From: Nocardia colli | Lineage (GTDB): Bacteria; Actinomycetota; Actinomycetes; Mycobacteriales; Mycobacteriaceae | Reading direction: 5' to 3' | NCBI RefSeq assembly: GCF_008704205.1 | Contig: NZ_VXLC01000010.1 | Location: 124,001-188,000 of the forward strand | Length of the DNA: 64,000 nucleotides | In this document: positions 42,675 to 51,384 of the stretch, in pieces | Layout: every line of letters begins with the position of its first letter | Position numbering within the stretch: the stretch's first letter is position 1 | Translations under genes and position numbers: made by a program | The notes under the pieces: generated by a model | What the model saw: only the letters and a program-made list of their open reading frames with translations | Databases searched by the model: none | What the model was told of the DNA's origin: nothing

Positions 42675-44428
42675 TGGCGCCCGAGGCTGAAGCGGTCTCA
42701 ACGCGTCTGGCCGGTGGTGCCGGCGACATCGTCGGCACTGTCGAGCGCTTCTTCCGCCCGAACTACGTCGGGCTGGTCGTGGCCACGCTGTTCTTCTCGT
42801 TGTCGCTGACGCCGTCGCTGCTGCCCCGGGACTGGCTGTTCGAGGGGCTGATCGGCGGGGTCAACGCGGCCATCGGGTACGGCGTGGGCTGCCTGCTGGA
42901 GTGGGCGTTCCGTAGCTGGGTCCGGCCGCGACTACCCGCCTCCGTGACAAAGGTTTTCGCCGATCTGCCCAGCTGGGTGCCCGGTGCGGTCAAGGCGCTC
43001 GTGGTGGTTGCCTGCGTGGTGGTCGCGATCGTGATGCTGATCCAGTCGGCGCGCTGGCAGCGCGAGATCACCGAGCTGATGGGCATGGACGACACCACGA
43101 CCACCGGCTTCCTGCGCACCGGCGCGCTGAGTGCGGCGGTGATCGCGCTGGTGATCGGGGTGTTCCGCGCCGTGCGGTGGCTGGTGCGCTGGGTGGCCGG
43201 CGAGCTGACCGAGTGGGTGCACATCCCGCGAAAGTTCGCGCTGCCCATCGGGTTCCTGATCGTCACCATCCTCGCGGTCACGCTGTTCAACGGCGTGCTC
43301 GCCAAAGGCTTTTTCGCGGTGGCGAATTCGGCGTTCAGCGTGCGCAACAGTCACACCTCACCCAATGCCGTGCAGCCGCAGCTGCCCGAACGTTCCGGCA
43401 GCCCGAGCTCGCTGGCCAAGTGGGAGACGCTCGGCTCGGAGGGCCGCTGGTTCGTCTCCTACGTGCCGACCGCGGACGACATCGCCAGGGTCACCGGCAA
43501 ACCCGCGCGCGAACCGATCCGGGTCTACACCGGACTGGAATCGGCGGACAGCCCGGAGGCGCAGGCCGAGCTGGCCGTCGCCGAACTCGAGCGCACCGGC
43601 GCGTTCGAGCGGAAGGCGCTGGTGGTGGTGACCACGACCGGCACCGGCTGGGTCGACTCGACCAGCGCCGAATCCGTCGAGATGATGTACGGCGGGGATA
43701 CCGCGATCGTCGCCACCCAGTATTCGTATCTGCCCAGCGTGCTGTCGTTCCTCTCGGACAAGGCCAAGGCGACGCGGATGGGAAAGCTGGTGTTCGACAA
43801 GGTCTATGAGCACTGGTCGGCGCGGCCGGCGCAGGCCAGGCCGAAGCTGCTGGTCTACGGCGAGAGCCTCGGCTCGCAGGGGTCGGAGGGCGCGTTCAAC
43901 GGCCTGGCCGACCTGCGCACCAAGGCCGACGGGGTGCTGTGGGTCGGGCCGCCCAACTCGAACCGGCTGTGGGGCGAGTTCGTCGCCCGCCGGGATCCGG
44001 GCTCGCCCGAGGTATTGCCGACCTACGCGGACGGACTCGTGGTGCGCTTCGCCGACGGCCGCGGCGATCTGTGGCAGCCGTCGAGCACCTGGCTCACCCC
44101 GCGCATCGCCTATCTGCAACACGCGTCCGATCCGGTGGTCTGGTGGTCGCCGGATCTGCTGTTCAACGAGCCGGATTGGCTGCGCGAGCCGCGCGGCTCG
44201 GACGTGTCGCCGACCATGGCGTGGTATCCGATCGTCACGTTCTGGCAGGTCGCGGCGGACCTGCCGAACGCGCAGGGCGTCACCGACGGGCACGGCCATC
44301 GCTACGGCACGCTGGTGCTCGACGCCTGGGCCGCGCTGGCCGAACCGCCGGACTGGTCCGCGGACCTGTCCGACCGGATCCGGAACTACTTGGAGCAGTC
44401 CGCGATTCGGGAACGCTCGCTCAAATGA
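42674..44428 (+). CDS. Membrane alpha/beta hydrolase, PF10081-type (first paralogue)
   Basis: A 584-aa protein with four to five N-terminal membrane helices (from NYVGLVVATLFFSLSLTPSLLP) and a C-terminal hydrolase-like domain. Recurrent motifs: RDWLFEGLIGGVNAAIGYG, SARWQREITELMGM, REPIRVYTGLESA, ATQYSYLPSVLSFL, LLVYGESLGSQGSEGAF (serine in GESLGS), WVGPPNSNRLW, HASDPVVWWS, and VTDGHGHRYG. The product acts on unknown substrates in or near the membrane. Start overlaps purL by one base. About 60 percent or more of the residues match the paralogue at 44936 by eye. Confidence 0.88.
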   Translation: MAPEAEAVSTRLAGGAGDIVGTVERFFRPNYVGLVVATLFFSLSLTPSLLPRDWLFEGLIGGVNAAIGYGVGCLLEWAFRSWVRPRLPASVTKVFADLPSWVPGAVKALVVVACVVVAIVMLIQSARWQREITELMGMDDTTTTGFLRTGALSAAVIALVIGVFRAVRWLVRWVAGELTEWVHIPRKFALPIGFLIVTILAVTLFNGVLAKGFFAVANSAFSVRNSHTSPNAVQPQLPERSGSPSSLAKWETLGSEGRWFVSYVPTADDIARVTGKPAREPIRVYTGLESADSPEAQAELAVAELERTGAFERKALVVVTTTGTGWVDSTSAESVEMMYGGDTAIVATQYSYLPSVLSFLSDKAKATRMGKLVFDKVYEHWSARPAQARPKLLVYGESLGSQGSEGAFNGLADLRTKADGVLWVGPPNSNRLWGEFVARRDPGSPEVLPTYADGLVVRFADGRGDLWQPSSTWLTPRIAYLQHASDPVVWWSPDLLFNEPDWLREPRGSDVSPTMAWYPIVTFWQVAADLPNAQGVTDGHGHRYGTLVLDAWAALAEPPDWSADLSDRIRNYLEQSAIRERSLK

Positions 44429-44436
44429 GTTGGTAG

Positions 44437-44492
44437 GACGCGGACCTGGGCGGACCTGGACCCCTCGTGCACCGGGCCCGCCCAGGCGCGTC
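44437..44492. terminator. Bidirectional terminator
   Basis: GACGCG..CTGGGCGG pairs with CCGCCCAG-G-CGCGTC around a 23-nt interval, between two convergent stops. Confidence 0.6.
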
Positions 44493-44781
44493 AGGTCACG
44501 GTGTTGAACGGATCGTGCTCTGCGAGCAGCTTTTCCAGCCGTGCCTGATCGATGCGACCGTGCACGGTCGCGGCCTCGTGCTGGTCACGCACCACCTTCG
44601 CCAGGCTGAAGGTGCTGGTCACCAGGAACAGCAGCGACATCGCGAGAAACCCGCGCTGCCACATGTCCAGTGGGAGATAGCAGATGCCGACGCCGACCCC
44701 GAAGAAGCTGACGCCGAACGCGATCGCGGCTTGCGCGATGAAGGCCGAAGTGGTTTTCGACTGGGCGTTGGGAGTGCTCAT
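44491..44781 (-). CDS. YiaA/YiaB-type two-helix membrane protein
   Basis: A 96-aa protein with two helices (AQAAIAFGVSFFGVGVGICYL and RGFLAMSLLFLVTSTFSLAK) joined by PLDMWQ, then a charged tail (VRDQHEAATVHGRIDQ). This is the YiaAB domain, function unknown. ATG at 44781; further upstream codons read through a region without family content. It lies in reverse orientation between the two hydrolase paralogues. Confidence 0.82.
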   Translation of the reverse strand: MSTPNAQSKTTSAFIAQAAIAFGVSFFGVGVGICYLPLDMWQRGFLAMSLLFLVTSTFSLAKVVRDQHEAATVHGRIDQARLEKLLAEHDPFNTVT

Positions 44782-44935
44782 GCGAGAAATTCTGCCGACA
44801 CGCGCAGGCGGGCAACCGTGTACAACTACTCGAGCGGCCTGGGTAGTTGCCGGTCGGCAGTGATCTGCGTCTACGCCACCGCGTGGCGGCCAGGGCATCG
44901 CCGCGCCGACGGTACCGGAACGCCATACTGTTCGG

Positions 44936-46672
44936 GTGCTCGAGTCCGCCTCCACCCTGACGAAGCTGCGTGCGCGCGGCGTCGTCATCGTGCGGCGCGC
45001 GGAGGACATCATCGATCTGAACTATGTCGGGCTGGTCTTCGCGACGGTGTTCTTCGTGCTGTCGGTGACGCCGTCGCTGCTGCCGCGGGACTGGCTGTTC
45101 CAGGGGCTGATCAGCGGGATCAACGCCGCGCTCGGTTATGGCGTCGGCTGCGTGCTGGAGTGGTTGTTCCGGCTGTGGGTGCGGCCGCGGCTGACCAAGA
45201 TTGCGCCGCCGCCGACCTGGGTGCGCTACGCGGTGAAGTCGGCGGTCCTGATCACCGCCGCGCTCAATGCGGCGCTGATGCTGGTCCAGTCGGCGCGCTG
45301 GCAGCGCGAGATCACCGCGCTGATGGGCATGGAGGGCACCACCACGCCGGCCTATCTGCGCACCGGATTGCTGAGTCTGTCCGTCGGCATGGCGGTCGTC
45401 GCGGTGTATCGGACGGTGCGCGAGATCATCCGGTTCCTGGCCCGCCTGCTCAACAAGTGGGTGCGGGTGCCGCGCGAATTGGCGCCGGCCGCCGGGTTCC
45501 TCGTGCTGGTGGTGCTGGCCGTGACCATCTTCAACGGCGTCGCCTCGCGGGCCTTCTTCGCGGTGGCGAACTCGGCGTTCAGCGTGCGCAACGACCACAG
45601 CTCGGCGAACGCGATCCAGCCGGTGCAGCCCGAACGTTCCGGCAGCCCGGCCTCGCTGGCGAAGTGGGAGACCCTCGGATACGAAGGGCGCTGGTTCGTT
45701 TCGCACGGGCCGACCGCGAGCAAGATCAGCGAGGTGACCGGCAAGCCGGCCCGCGAGCCGATCCGCGCCTATGTCGGACTGGAATCGGCCGAGGCCGACC
45801 AGGAGCCGGCCGAACTGGCCGCCGCCGAACTCGAGCGCACCGGCGCGTTCGACCGGAAGGTGCTAGTCGTGGTGACCACCACCGGCACCGGCTGGGTGAA
45901 CGGCATGGCGGCCGCCGCGGTCGAGTACATGTACGGCGGCGACAGCGCGATCGTCGCCTCGCAGTATTCGTATCTGCCCAGCGTGCTGTCGTTCCTCGCG
46001 GACCGCAGCAAGGCCGCGACCGCGGGCCGGGCCATGTTCGACGCGATCTACGCGCACTGGCGCGCGCGGCCGCCGGAACAGCGGCCGAAGCTGCTGGTGT
46101 ACGGGGAGAGCCTGGGCTCGCAGGGGTCCGAGGCCGCCTTCGACGGGCTCGCGGATCTGCGAACCAAGGTGGACGGCGCGCTGTGGGTCGGGCCGCCGAA
46201 CTCGAATCGACTATGGGAACAGTTCGTTTCGCGGCGCGACCCCGGCTCGCGCGAGGTCGAGCCGGTGTACGCGGACGGACTGGTGGTGCGATTCGCCTCG
46301 GACAGCGCCGATCTCGCCCGCCCGTCCACCGAGTGGCGGCCGCCGCGGATCGCCTACCTACAGCACGCGTCCGACCCGATCGTCTGGTGGTCGACGGATC
46401 TCATTTTCTCCCAGCCGGATTGGCTGTCCGAGCCGCGCGGCGCGGACGTGTCCTCGCAGATGCGCTGGTGGCCGTTCGTGACCTTCTGGCAGGTCGCCGC
46501 CGATCTCACCAATGCCCAGGGCGTCACCGACGGGCACGGGCACCGCTACGGCAGCCTGGTGCTCGATGGGTGGGCGGCGATCGCCGCGCCGCCGGATTGG
46601 ACCGCGGCGATGTCCGACCGGATCCGGGCGGAGATCGAGGCGGCCGAGGACTTCGAGCGGAAGACCAAATGA
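44936..46672 (+). CDS. Membrane alpha/beta hydrolase, PF10081-type (second paralogue)
   Basis: A 578-aa protein with the same architecture as the 42674 gene: membrane helices from NYVGLVFATVFFVLSVTPSLL, VQSARWQREITALMGMEG, EPIRAYVGLESAEADQ, SQYSYLPSVLSFLA, LVYGESLGSQGSEAAF and GVTDGHGHRYGS. GTG at 44936 with TACTGT 4 bp upstream. Differences from its paralogue are spread throughout, so the duplication is old. Its stop overlaps the CPBP protease start (ATGA), making an operon. Confidence 0.87.
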   Translation: MLESASTLTKLRARGVVIVRRAEDIIDLNYVGLVFATVFFVLSVTPSLLPRDWLFQGLISGINAALGYGVGCVLEWLFRLWVRPRLTKIAPPPTWVRYAVKSAVLITAALNAALMLVQSARWQREITALMGMEGTTTPAYLRTGLLSLSVGMAVVAVYRTVREIIRFLARLLNKWVRVPRELAPAAGFLVLVVLAVTIFNGVASRAFFAVANSAFSVRNDHSSANAIQPVQPERSGSPASLAKWETLGYEGRWFVSHGPTASKISEVTGKPAREPIRAYVGLESAEADQEPAELAAAELERTGAFDRKVLVVVTTTGTGWVNGMAAAAVEYMYGGDSAIVASQYSYLPSVLSFLADRSKAATAGRAMFDAIYAHWRARPPEQRPKLLVYGESLGSQGSEAAFDGLADLRTKVDGALWVGPPNSNRLWEQFVSRRDPGSREVEPVYADGLVVRFASDSADLARPSTEWRPPRIAYLQHASDPIVWWSTDLIFSQPDWLSEPRGADVSSQMRWWPFVTFWQVAADLTNAQGVTDGHGHRYGSLVLDGWAAIAAPPDWTAAMSDRIRAEIEAAEDFERKTK

Positions 46673-47307
46673 GTAAGGTTCCGGAAACTGTTGCCGCCGT
46701 GGTTATTCCGTTGACCTGGAGCAACTGGGTGTTGCCGCGGCTCGGGCTCGGCGTGCGCGGCCGGACCGCCGCCAACGCGGCATTCGCCACCGGCTACGGC
46801 GCAACTTTTCACGGATCGCCGAATTGGTTCTCGGCGAAAGGGTTTCGGTACGGCGCGGTTGCGGCCGCGCTGGTTTCCGCTGGTTACGGTGTGGCACTGG
46901 CGATTCCGTCGGTGCGGAGCAAGTTGCACGAGTTCGACGATCGTGGGCCGGAGGTATCGCCGGCCGAATGGATCGCGGTGCATATCCCGATCGGTACGGT
47001 CTACAGCGAAGAGCTGATCTTTCGCGCCACGCTGGATCCGTTGCTGGACAACACGTTCGGCACTCGGGCCGGATCGGTTCTCGGTGCGTTGACCTTCGGC
47101 CTCTGGCATGTGCACCCGGCTCGGGCCGCGGGCGACGGCATCCCGGTCACGGTCGCCGCGACGGCCGCGGGCGGGGTCGCGCTGGGCCGGCTGCGCCGGC
47201 GCACCGGCAGCGCCACCGCCCCGGCTCTGCTGCACCTGGCCGTCAACGTCGGCGGTGCCGTGGCGCCCCGCATCGCCCGGCTCCTCGGCACGTCCGCGAA
47301 GCCGTAG
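46669..47307 (+). CDS. CPBP-family intramembrane metalloprotease
   Basis: A 212-aa membrane protein with about five helices. The CPBP motifs are present: GTVYSEELIFRATLDP (EExxxR glutamates), FGLWHVHPA (histidine) and LLHLAVNVGGAVA (second histidine/asparagine). CPBP proteins include CAAX-type prenyl proteases and bacteriocin-immunity proteins. ATG overlaps the upstream hydrolase stop. A homologue near purL is known in M. tuberculosis (Rv0804), function unknown. Confidence 0.88.
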   Translation: MSKVPETVAAVVIPLTWSNWVLPRLGLGVRGRTAANAAFATGYGATFHGSPNWFSAKGFRYGAVAAALVSAGYGVALAIPSVRSKLHEFDDRGPEVSPAEWIAVHIPIGTVYSEELIFRATLDPLLDNTFGTRAGSVLGALTFGLWHVHPARAAGDGIPVTVAATAAGGVALGRLRRRTGSATAPALLHLAVNVGGAVAPRIARLLGTSAKP

Positions 47308-47440
47308 TTCCGCGAGGTCGTGCTCACGTCTGTCGGCGCGATTTTTCCGTAGCGACGCCTCCGAATCTGTCGATCCGCTGCTCTGAAGAGCCGTCGATAT
47401 CCCGTTGATCAGCCAAAACGTGGAAGTGCGTCATGCGCTA

Positions 47441-47470
47441 TTGCGCACAACGTTCCGCTGTGCGTACAGT
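47441..47470 (+). promoter_or_regulatory. Candidate promoter of serine hydrolase gene
   Basis: TTGCGC and TACAGT separated by 18 bp, 54 bp before the start codon; the -35 overlaps the small palindrome TGCGC-TATT-GCGCA. Confidence 0.5.
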
Positions 47471-47524
47471 GTTCGCAACGGAGAACAACGTACGGCAGAT
47501 CAGATTCAGAGCAGGGAGAAGAAC

Positions 47525-48994
47525 ATGTCGAGCAACGTGAACTGGAGCGCCGAGGGCGACTGGAAAGTGCAGGGCGAGTGGGGCGGCGCGGACTCGGCCG
47601 GGCGCGATTTCTCGGTCGCGCGGTGGCAGCAGCGCCTCGACGAGCTCCGGATCGCCAACCACGTGCCCGGCGCGGCGCTGGCCATCCTGGTCGACGGCAA
47701 GGTCTACGAGATCGCCAGCGGCGTCCTGCATCGGGGCACCGGCGTTCCGGTCAGCACCGACTCGGTGTTCCTGTGCGGCTCGGTCGCCAAGGTCTACACC
47801 GCGACGATGATCATGCGCCTGGTCGATCAGGGCAAGCTCGATCTGGACGCCGCCGTGGTCGACGTGCTGCCCGAGTTCGGCACCCCGGACGAGGAAGCCA
47901 CCGCGGTGATCACCATCCGGCAGCTGCTCAACCACACGGGTGGGGTGACCAACGACTTCGCCTTCGACGGTGGGCGCGGTGACAACTGCCTGGCCGAATA
48001 TGTCCGGGCCGCACGGGAAGTCGCGCTGGACTGCAAGCCGGGCACGGCGATGTCCTACGGCAGCCTCGGTTACGTGGTGCTCGGCCGGGTCATCGAGGTG
48101 CTGACCGGCACGACCTTCGACCAGGCCGTGCAAGACCTGCTCGCCACGCCGCTCGGCCTCGACCACCTGGTGACGCTGCCGGAGCAGGCGCTGAAATTCC
48201 GCACCGCGATGAGCCACCTCGGCGAACCGGGGCAGTACCCCGATCCGGCGCCGGAGTGGGACCTCATGCCGCGCTCGTTCGCGCCGGCCGGGCGGGTCAT
48301 CAGCTCGGCGGGGGACATGGTGCGGTTCGCGCGCCTGCACCTGGAGGGTGGTCGCGCCGCCGGCGGAACGGCGGTGCTGACTCCGGAAACCGTTGCGGCG
48401 ATGCAGAATCTGGAGGTCGAGGTGCCGGACAAGTGGACCGTCAGCGCGGACGGCTGGGGGCTGGGCTGGACGCTCTACGACTGGAACGGCATCAAGGGCT
48501 TCGGCCACGACGGCGCCGCGATCGGCCAGTACGCGTACCTGCGGGCGGTCCCCGAGGCGGGAGTCGCCGTCGCGCTGCTCACCAATGGTGGTGGCGCGCG
48601 CCAGCTTTACGCGGCGCTGTTCCGCGAACTGCTCGCCGAGCTGGCCGGAGTCGAGATGCCCGAGCCGTTCGCTCCGGCCGACCCGCCGGTTCCGGTGTCC
48701 ATCGATCCGTTCGTCGGCACCTACCTGCGGGCGGGCGTGGTCATCACGGTCAGTAAGCAGGACGACGGCTCCGCCCACATGCTGTACGAATTCGTCGACG
48801 GCATGAAGGACATGTCCCCGCCGCTGAGCATGGAGCTCACCCCGGTCTCGGCGACGGTCTTCGCGGCCTCGGGCGCGGGTCCCTCCTTCAGTGAGGACTA
48901 CATGCCCGTCGTCTTCGAGACCCTGGACGACGGCACCGAAGCCTGCTTCGTCGGCATGCGGGTCACCCCCAAGCAGCCGGCCGGCGCGCACTGA
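47525..48994 (+). CDS. Serine beta-lactamase/esterase-type hydrolase (class C fold)
   Basis: A 489-aa protein without signal peptide. The beta-lactamase/DD-peptidase fold is seen in residues about 30-390: catalytic SVAK (about residues 86-89) in CGSVAKVYTATM, QLLNHTGGVT, the YxN-like motif as YGS at 178, and the third motif as FGHDGAAIGQ. A C-terminal beta-barrel-like extension (about 400-489) follows. Most proteins of this type without export signal are esterases or amide hydrolases rather than resistance enzymes. ATG at 47525 with AGGGAG upstream. Confidence 0.87.
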   Translation: MSSNVNWSAEGDWKVQGEWGGADSAGRDFSVARWQQRLDELRIANHVPGAALAILVDGKVYEIASGVLHRGTGVPVSTDSVFLCGSVAKVYTATMIMRLVDQGKLDLDAAVVDVLPEFGTPDEEATAVITIRQLLNHTGGVTNDFAFDGGRGDNCLAEYVRAAREVALDCKPGTAMSYGSLGYVVLGRVIEVLTGTTFDQAVQDLLATPLGLDHLVTLPEQALKFRTAMSHLGEPGQYPDPAPEWDLMPRSFAPAGRVISSAGDMVRFARLHLEGGRAAGGTAVLTPETVAAMQNLEVEVPDKWTVSADGWGLGWTLYDWNGIKGFGHDGAAIGQYAYLRAVPEAGVAVALLTNGGGARQLYAALFRELLAELAGVEMPEPFAPADPPVPVSIDPFVGTYLRAGVVITVSKQDDGSAHMLYEFVDGMKDMSPPLSMELTPVSATVFAASGAGPSFSEDYMPVVFETLDDGTEACFVGMRVTPKQPAGAH

Positions 48995-49007
48995 TCATTC
49001 GCGAAAA

Positions 49008-49039
49008 CCGAAGGGCCGGGCCACTACCCGGCCCTTCGG
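49008..49039. terminator. Bidirectional terminator
   Basis: Perfect 13-bp stem CCGAAGGGCCGGG / CCCGGCCCTTCGG with loop CCACTA, between two convergent genes. Confidence 0.85.
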
Positions 49040-49054
49040 CATGCGCAAAACAGG

Positions 49055-50212
49055 TCAGGCGTCGGTCTTCGCGGTCCGGGTCGCGGCGCGGGCGGCGAGC
49101 AAGGCGCTGTTGATGGAGATTTCACCGCGCATCCCCGGCGCGGCGACCTGGTCGCCGATCAGATAGACGTCATCGCCGCGATCGATGGCGGGCCGGTCGC
49201 GCCAGGTCTGGCCGGGCAGATCGAGCGCACCGGTGCGGCCCTTCGCCGTCGCGGAACGCTGGAAGGTGGCGCGGTCCCGCCAGCCGGGCACGACGGTGTC
49301 GGCGAACAGCTCCAGCCGGGTCAGCGTCATGCTGGCGGATTCGCCGGTGCGCGTGGGCATCTGGAGCTGGAACAGCGATTCGCCCGGCGGCGCGATGGTG
49401 TCGTCCTGCATGGTGTAACTCTCGTGGAGGCCGCCTTCGTCGAGATCGAACACCAGGGTGCGGTCGCCGCGCGACGCGGGGACGGCGATATCGAGCAGGG
49501 CGCAATGACCGCTGGTCCAATGCAGGCTGTCGTCACCGAGCAGCGTTCGGGCCGCGTTCAGATCGGTGGCGACGATGACCGGTCCGCCGGTGGGCAGCCG
49601 GTCGATCCGTGCGCCGGTTTCGATGGCGCCGCCGAGTTCGGTTGCGTGCGCGGCCATCTGATCGATCACCCGCTGCCAGCCGCCGCGTACCCAGCGCACG
49701 GCCGGCACGTTCGCACCGAAGACGCGCTGGAACAGTTCCCACACGAAGGCAGCGGAGAGCCGGCCGGTATCGGCGTCATAGGTCACCACGCTGATCGCGT
49801 TGGCCAGCTGCTCGGCGGTGGGCTCGCCCCACCGATCCGCGGCCCAGCCGCGGAAGTCCAGGTCGACCGGCGCGGTGAGCCGGCCGCGCGCCTGCGCCCG
49901 CAGCATCCGCACCGGCGGCAGCGATCGCACGCGGCCCCCGACCCGGAAACCCGCGCGCGCCCAGTCGCCGAGCCGCGGCCAGCCGAGATCGCCGACGAAT
50001 CCGCGCTGCTTCAGCCAGGCGTAATGCGGGCCGTCGGCATAGAAGACGTGCGCACCGTCGTGCACGACATACGGTGGGGCAGTGGCGCGTCCGCGCCCGC
50101 CCAGGGTCTGATGCGCCTCGTACAGCCGGACCGGGGCGCCGGTTTCGGCGACCGCGATGGCCGCCGTCAATCCGGCCAGGCCCCCGCCGATCACCGTGAC
50201 ATGCGTGTTCAT
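49055..50212 (-). CDS. FAD-dependent amine-oxidase/phytoene-desaturase-like oxidoreductase
   Basis: A 385-aa flavoprotein. The dinucleotide site is VTVIGGGLAGLTAAIAVAE with the GGRGRA follow-up typical of the amine oxidase superfamily; VVHDGAHVFYADG and PAIDRGDDVYLIGDQVAAPG (FAD-binding end) are also clear. It resembles carotenoid/protoporphyrinogen-type desaturases; substrate unknown. ATG at 50212 with GAGAGGG upstream. The TetR gene 15 bp upstream is in the same operon. Confidence 0.87.
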   Translation of the reverse strand: MNTHVTVIGGGLAGLTAAIAVAETGAPVRLYEAHQTLGGRGRATAPPYVVHDGAHVFYADGPHYAWLKQRGFVGDLGWPRLGDWARAGFRVGGRVRSLPPVRMLRAQARGRLTAPVDLDFRGWAADRWGEPTAEQLANAISVVTYDADTGRLSAAFVWELFQRVFGANVPAVRWVRGGWQRVIDQMAAHATELGGAIETGARIDRLPTGGPVIVATDLNAARTLLGDDSLHWTSGHCALLDIAVPASRGDRTLVFDLDEGGLHESYTMQDDTIAPPGESLFQLQMPTRTGESASMTLTRLELFADTVVPGWRDRATFQRSATAKGRTGALDLPGQTWRDRPAIDRGDDVYLIGDQVAAPGMRGEISINSALLAARAATRTAKTDA

Positions 50213-50227
50213 GGTGTTCCCTCTCCC

Positions 50228-50857
50228 TTATTCGTCCGTCCAATGCAGCCGGGCGACAACCATTTCGGCGATGGACCGCAGATAGCGATCGGGATCGACC
50301 GCGGTCGGGTGGTGGCCGCCGAAGGTGTCGCTGATCAGCCAGTAGTGCGCGACCGCGCCGACGATCACCGCGGCGGCGGACTCCCAATCCTCCCGCGACT
50401 CGGGATCGGTGAGTTCGGCCAGCCCGCGCAGCACCGCCGAGACGAAGACCGAGTACTCCTCGCGCCGGAACACCTCGAGCACGTCCGTGCCGATCGAGTT
50501 GTCGCGCATCAGGATTCGGTTGACGTCGCGGTCGTGCTCGAGCCGGGCCAGGCCGATCCGGAACAGCAGGGTCAGCTTGTCCGCGGTCGAGCCGCGCGGC
50601 TCCAGCGATTCGAGCCAGGCCAGCACGGAGAAGTCCGGCGCGAGGAAGGCCGCCCATTCGCCCCGCTCGGTCAGCCGCGATCGGACCGCCTCGACCAGCA
50701 GCTCGTCCTTGGACTTGAAGTGCCGGTACATCGCCCCCGACCCACCCGAGAGCCCCGCGGCCCGCTCGATCTGGGTCACCGTGGTCCGCGCGAATCCCTG
50801 CTCCCCGAACAGGCGCAACGCCGCCGCGATGACGCGATCCCGCGTGGAGTCAGCCAT
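50228..50857 (-). CDS. TetR-family regulator
   Basis: A 209-aa repressor-like protein: TRDRVIAAALRLFGEQGF, ARTTVTQIERAAGLSGGSGAMYRHFKSKDELL forms the helix-turn-helix. The C-terminal helical half has RQR-like packing without a nameable ligand motif. It leads the oxidoreductase gene, so it most likely represses its own operon. A palindrome precedes it. Confidence 0.92.
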   Translation of the reverse strand: MADSTRDRVIAAALRLFGEQGFARTTVTQIERAAGLSGGSGAMYRHFKSKDELLVEAVRSRLTERGEWAAFLAPDFSVLAWLESLEPRGSTADKLTLLFRIGLARLEHDRDVNRILMRDNSIGTDVLEVFRREEYSVFVSAVLRGLAELTDPESREDWESAAAVIVGAVAHYWLISDTFGGHHPTAVDPDRYLRSIAEMVVARLHWTDE

Positions 50858-50870
50858 GACACACCCCGAT

Positions 50871-50886
50871 AAGTAATTGCTTACTT
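50871..50886. promoter_or_regulatory. Operator of the TetR/oxidoreductase operon
   Basis: AAGTAA-TTGC-TTACTT, a palindrome 14 bp before the TetR start; a further TACTGTAAG flank may extend it. Best explained as autoregulation. Confidence 0.65.
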
Positions 50887-50982
50887 ACTGTAAGAGCGAG
50901 CGATCCGGTCGCACAACCCTTTCCGCGATCCCGCACCTCCCGACCGGCCGCGGACCTGCCCTGAGCCGGTAATCTCGGCCGG

Positions 50983-51372
50983 GTGGCAAGACAATCGGTG
51001 AGTCCGGCAGAGCTGCGCTCAGCAGTGGACGCAGTCAGCGAATGGCTCCGCGACGACTCGGTCGCCGCCCCCGCGCGTACCGAACTCGCGGCCGCGGTGC
51101 GCACGACCGCCCGCACCCTGGCCGCCTCCGCCCCCGGCCATTCGGTCGAGGTCCGCGTCCCCCCGTTCGTCGCCGTCCAATGCATCGAAGGCCCGCGCCA
51201 CACCCGCGGCACCCCGCCGAACGTCGTCGAAACCGACCCCCGCACTTGGCTTCTCCTGGCCACCGGCCTGCTCGATTTCGCCACCGCCCTCGACTCCGGC
51301 GCCCTCACCGCCTCGGGTAGCCGCGCCCCCGAAGTCGCGCACTGGCTTCCGATCGCCCGCGCCGAGGACTGA
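50983..51372 (+). CDS. Sterol-carrier-like protein (bacterial SCP)
   Basis: A 129-aa soluble protein: RQSVSPAELRSAVDAVSEWL, VEVRVPPFVAVQCIEGPRHTRGTPPNVVETDP, WLLLATGLLDFATAL. It corresponds to the SCP-like gene that sits just before purF in M. tuberculosis (Rv0807); function unproven. GTG at 50983 follows TAATCT with a 7-bp spacer. Codons are strongly C-ending, so this is a C-rich patch. Confidence 0.85.
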   Translation: MARQSVSPAELRSAVDAVSEWLRDDSVAAPARTELAAAVRTTARTLAASAPGHSVEVRVPPFVAVQCIEGPRHTRGTPPNVVETDPRTWLLLATGLLDFATALDSGALTASGSRAPEVAHWLPIARAED

Positions 51373-51384
51373 CCTACCGGCGAA

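Noticed and set aside
40170..42701. GT87 frame continuing upstream through purL to 42701
   Set aside because: The extra 840 codons are antisense to purL. A leaderless-type start at 40169 gives the normal family length.
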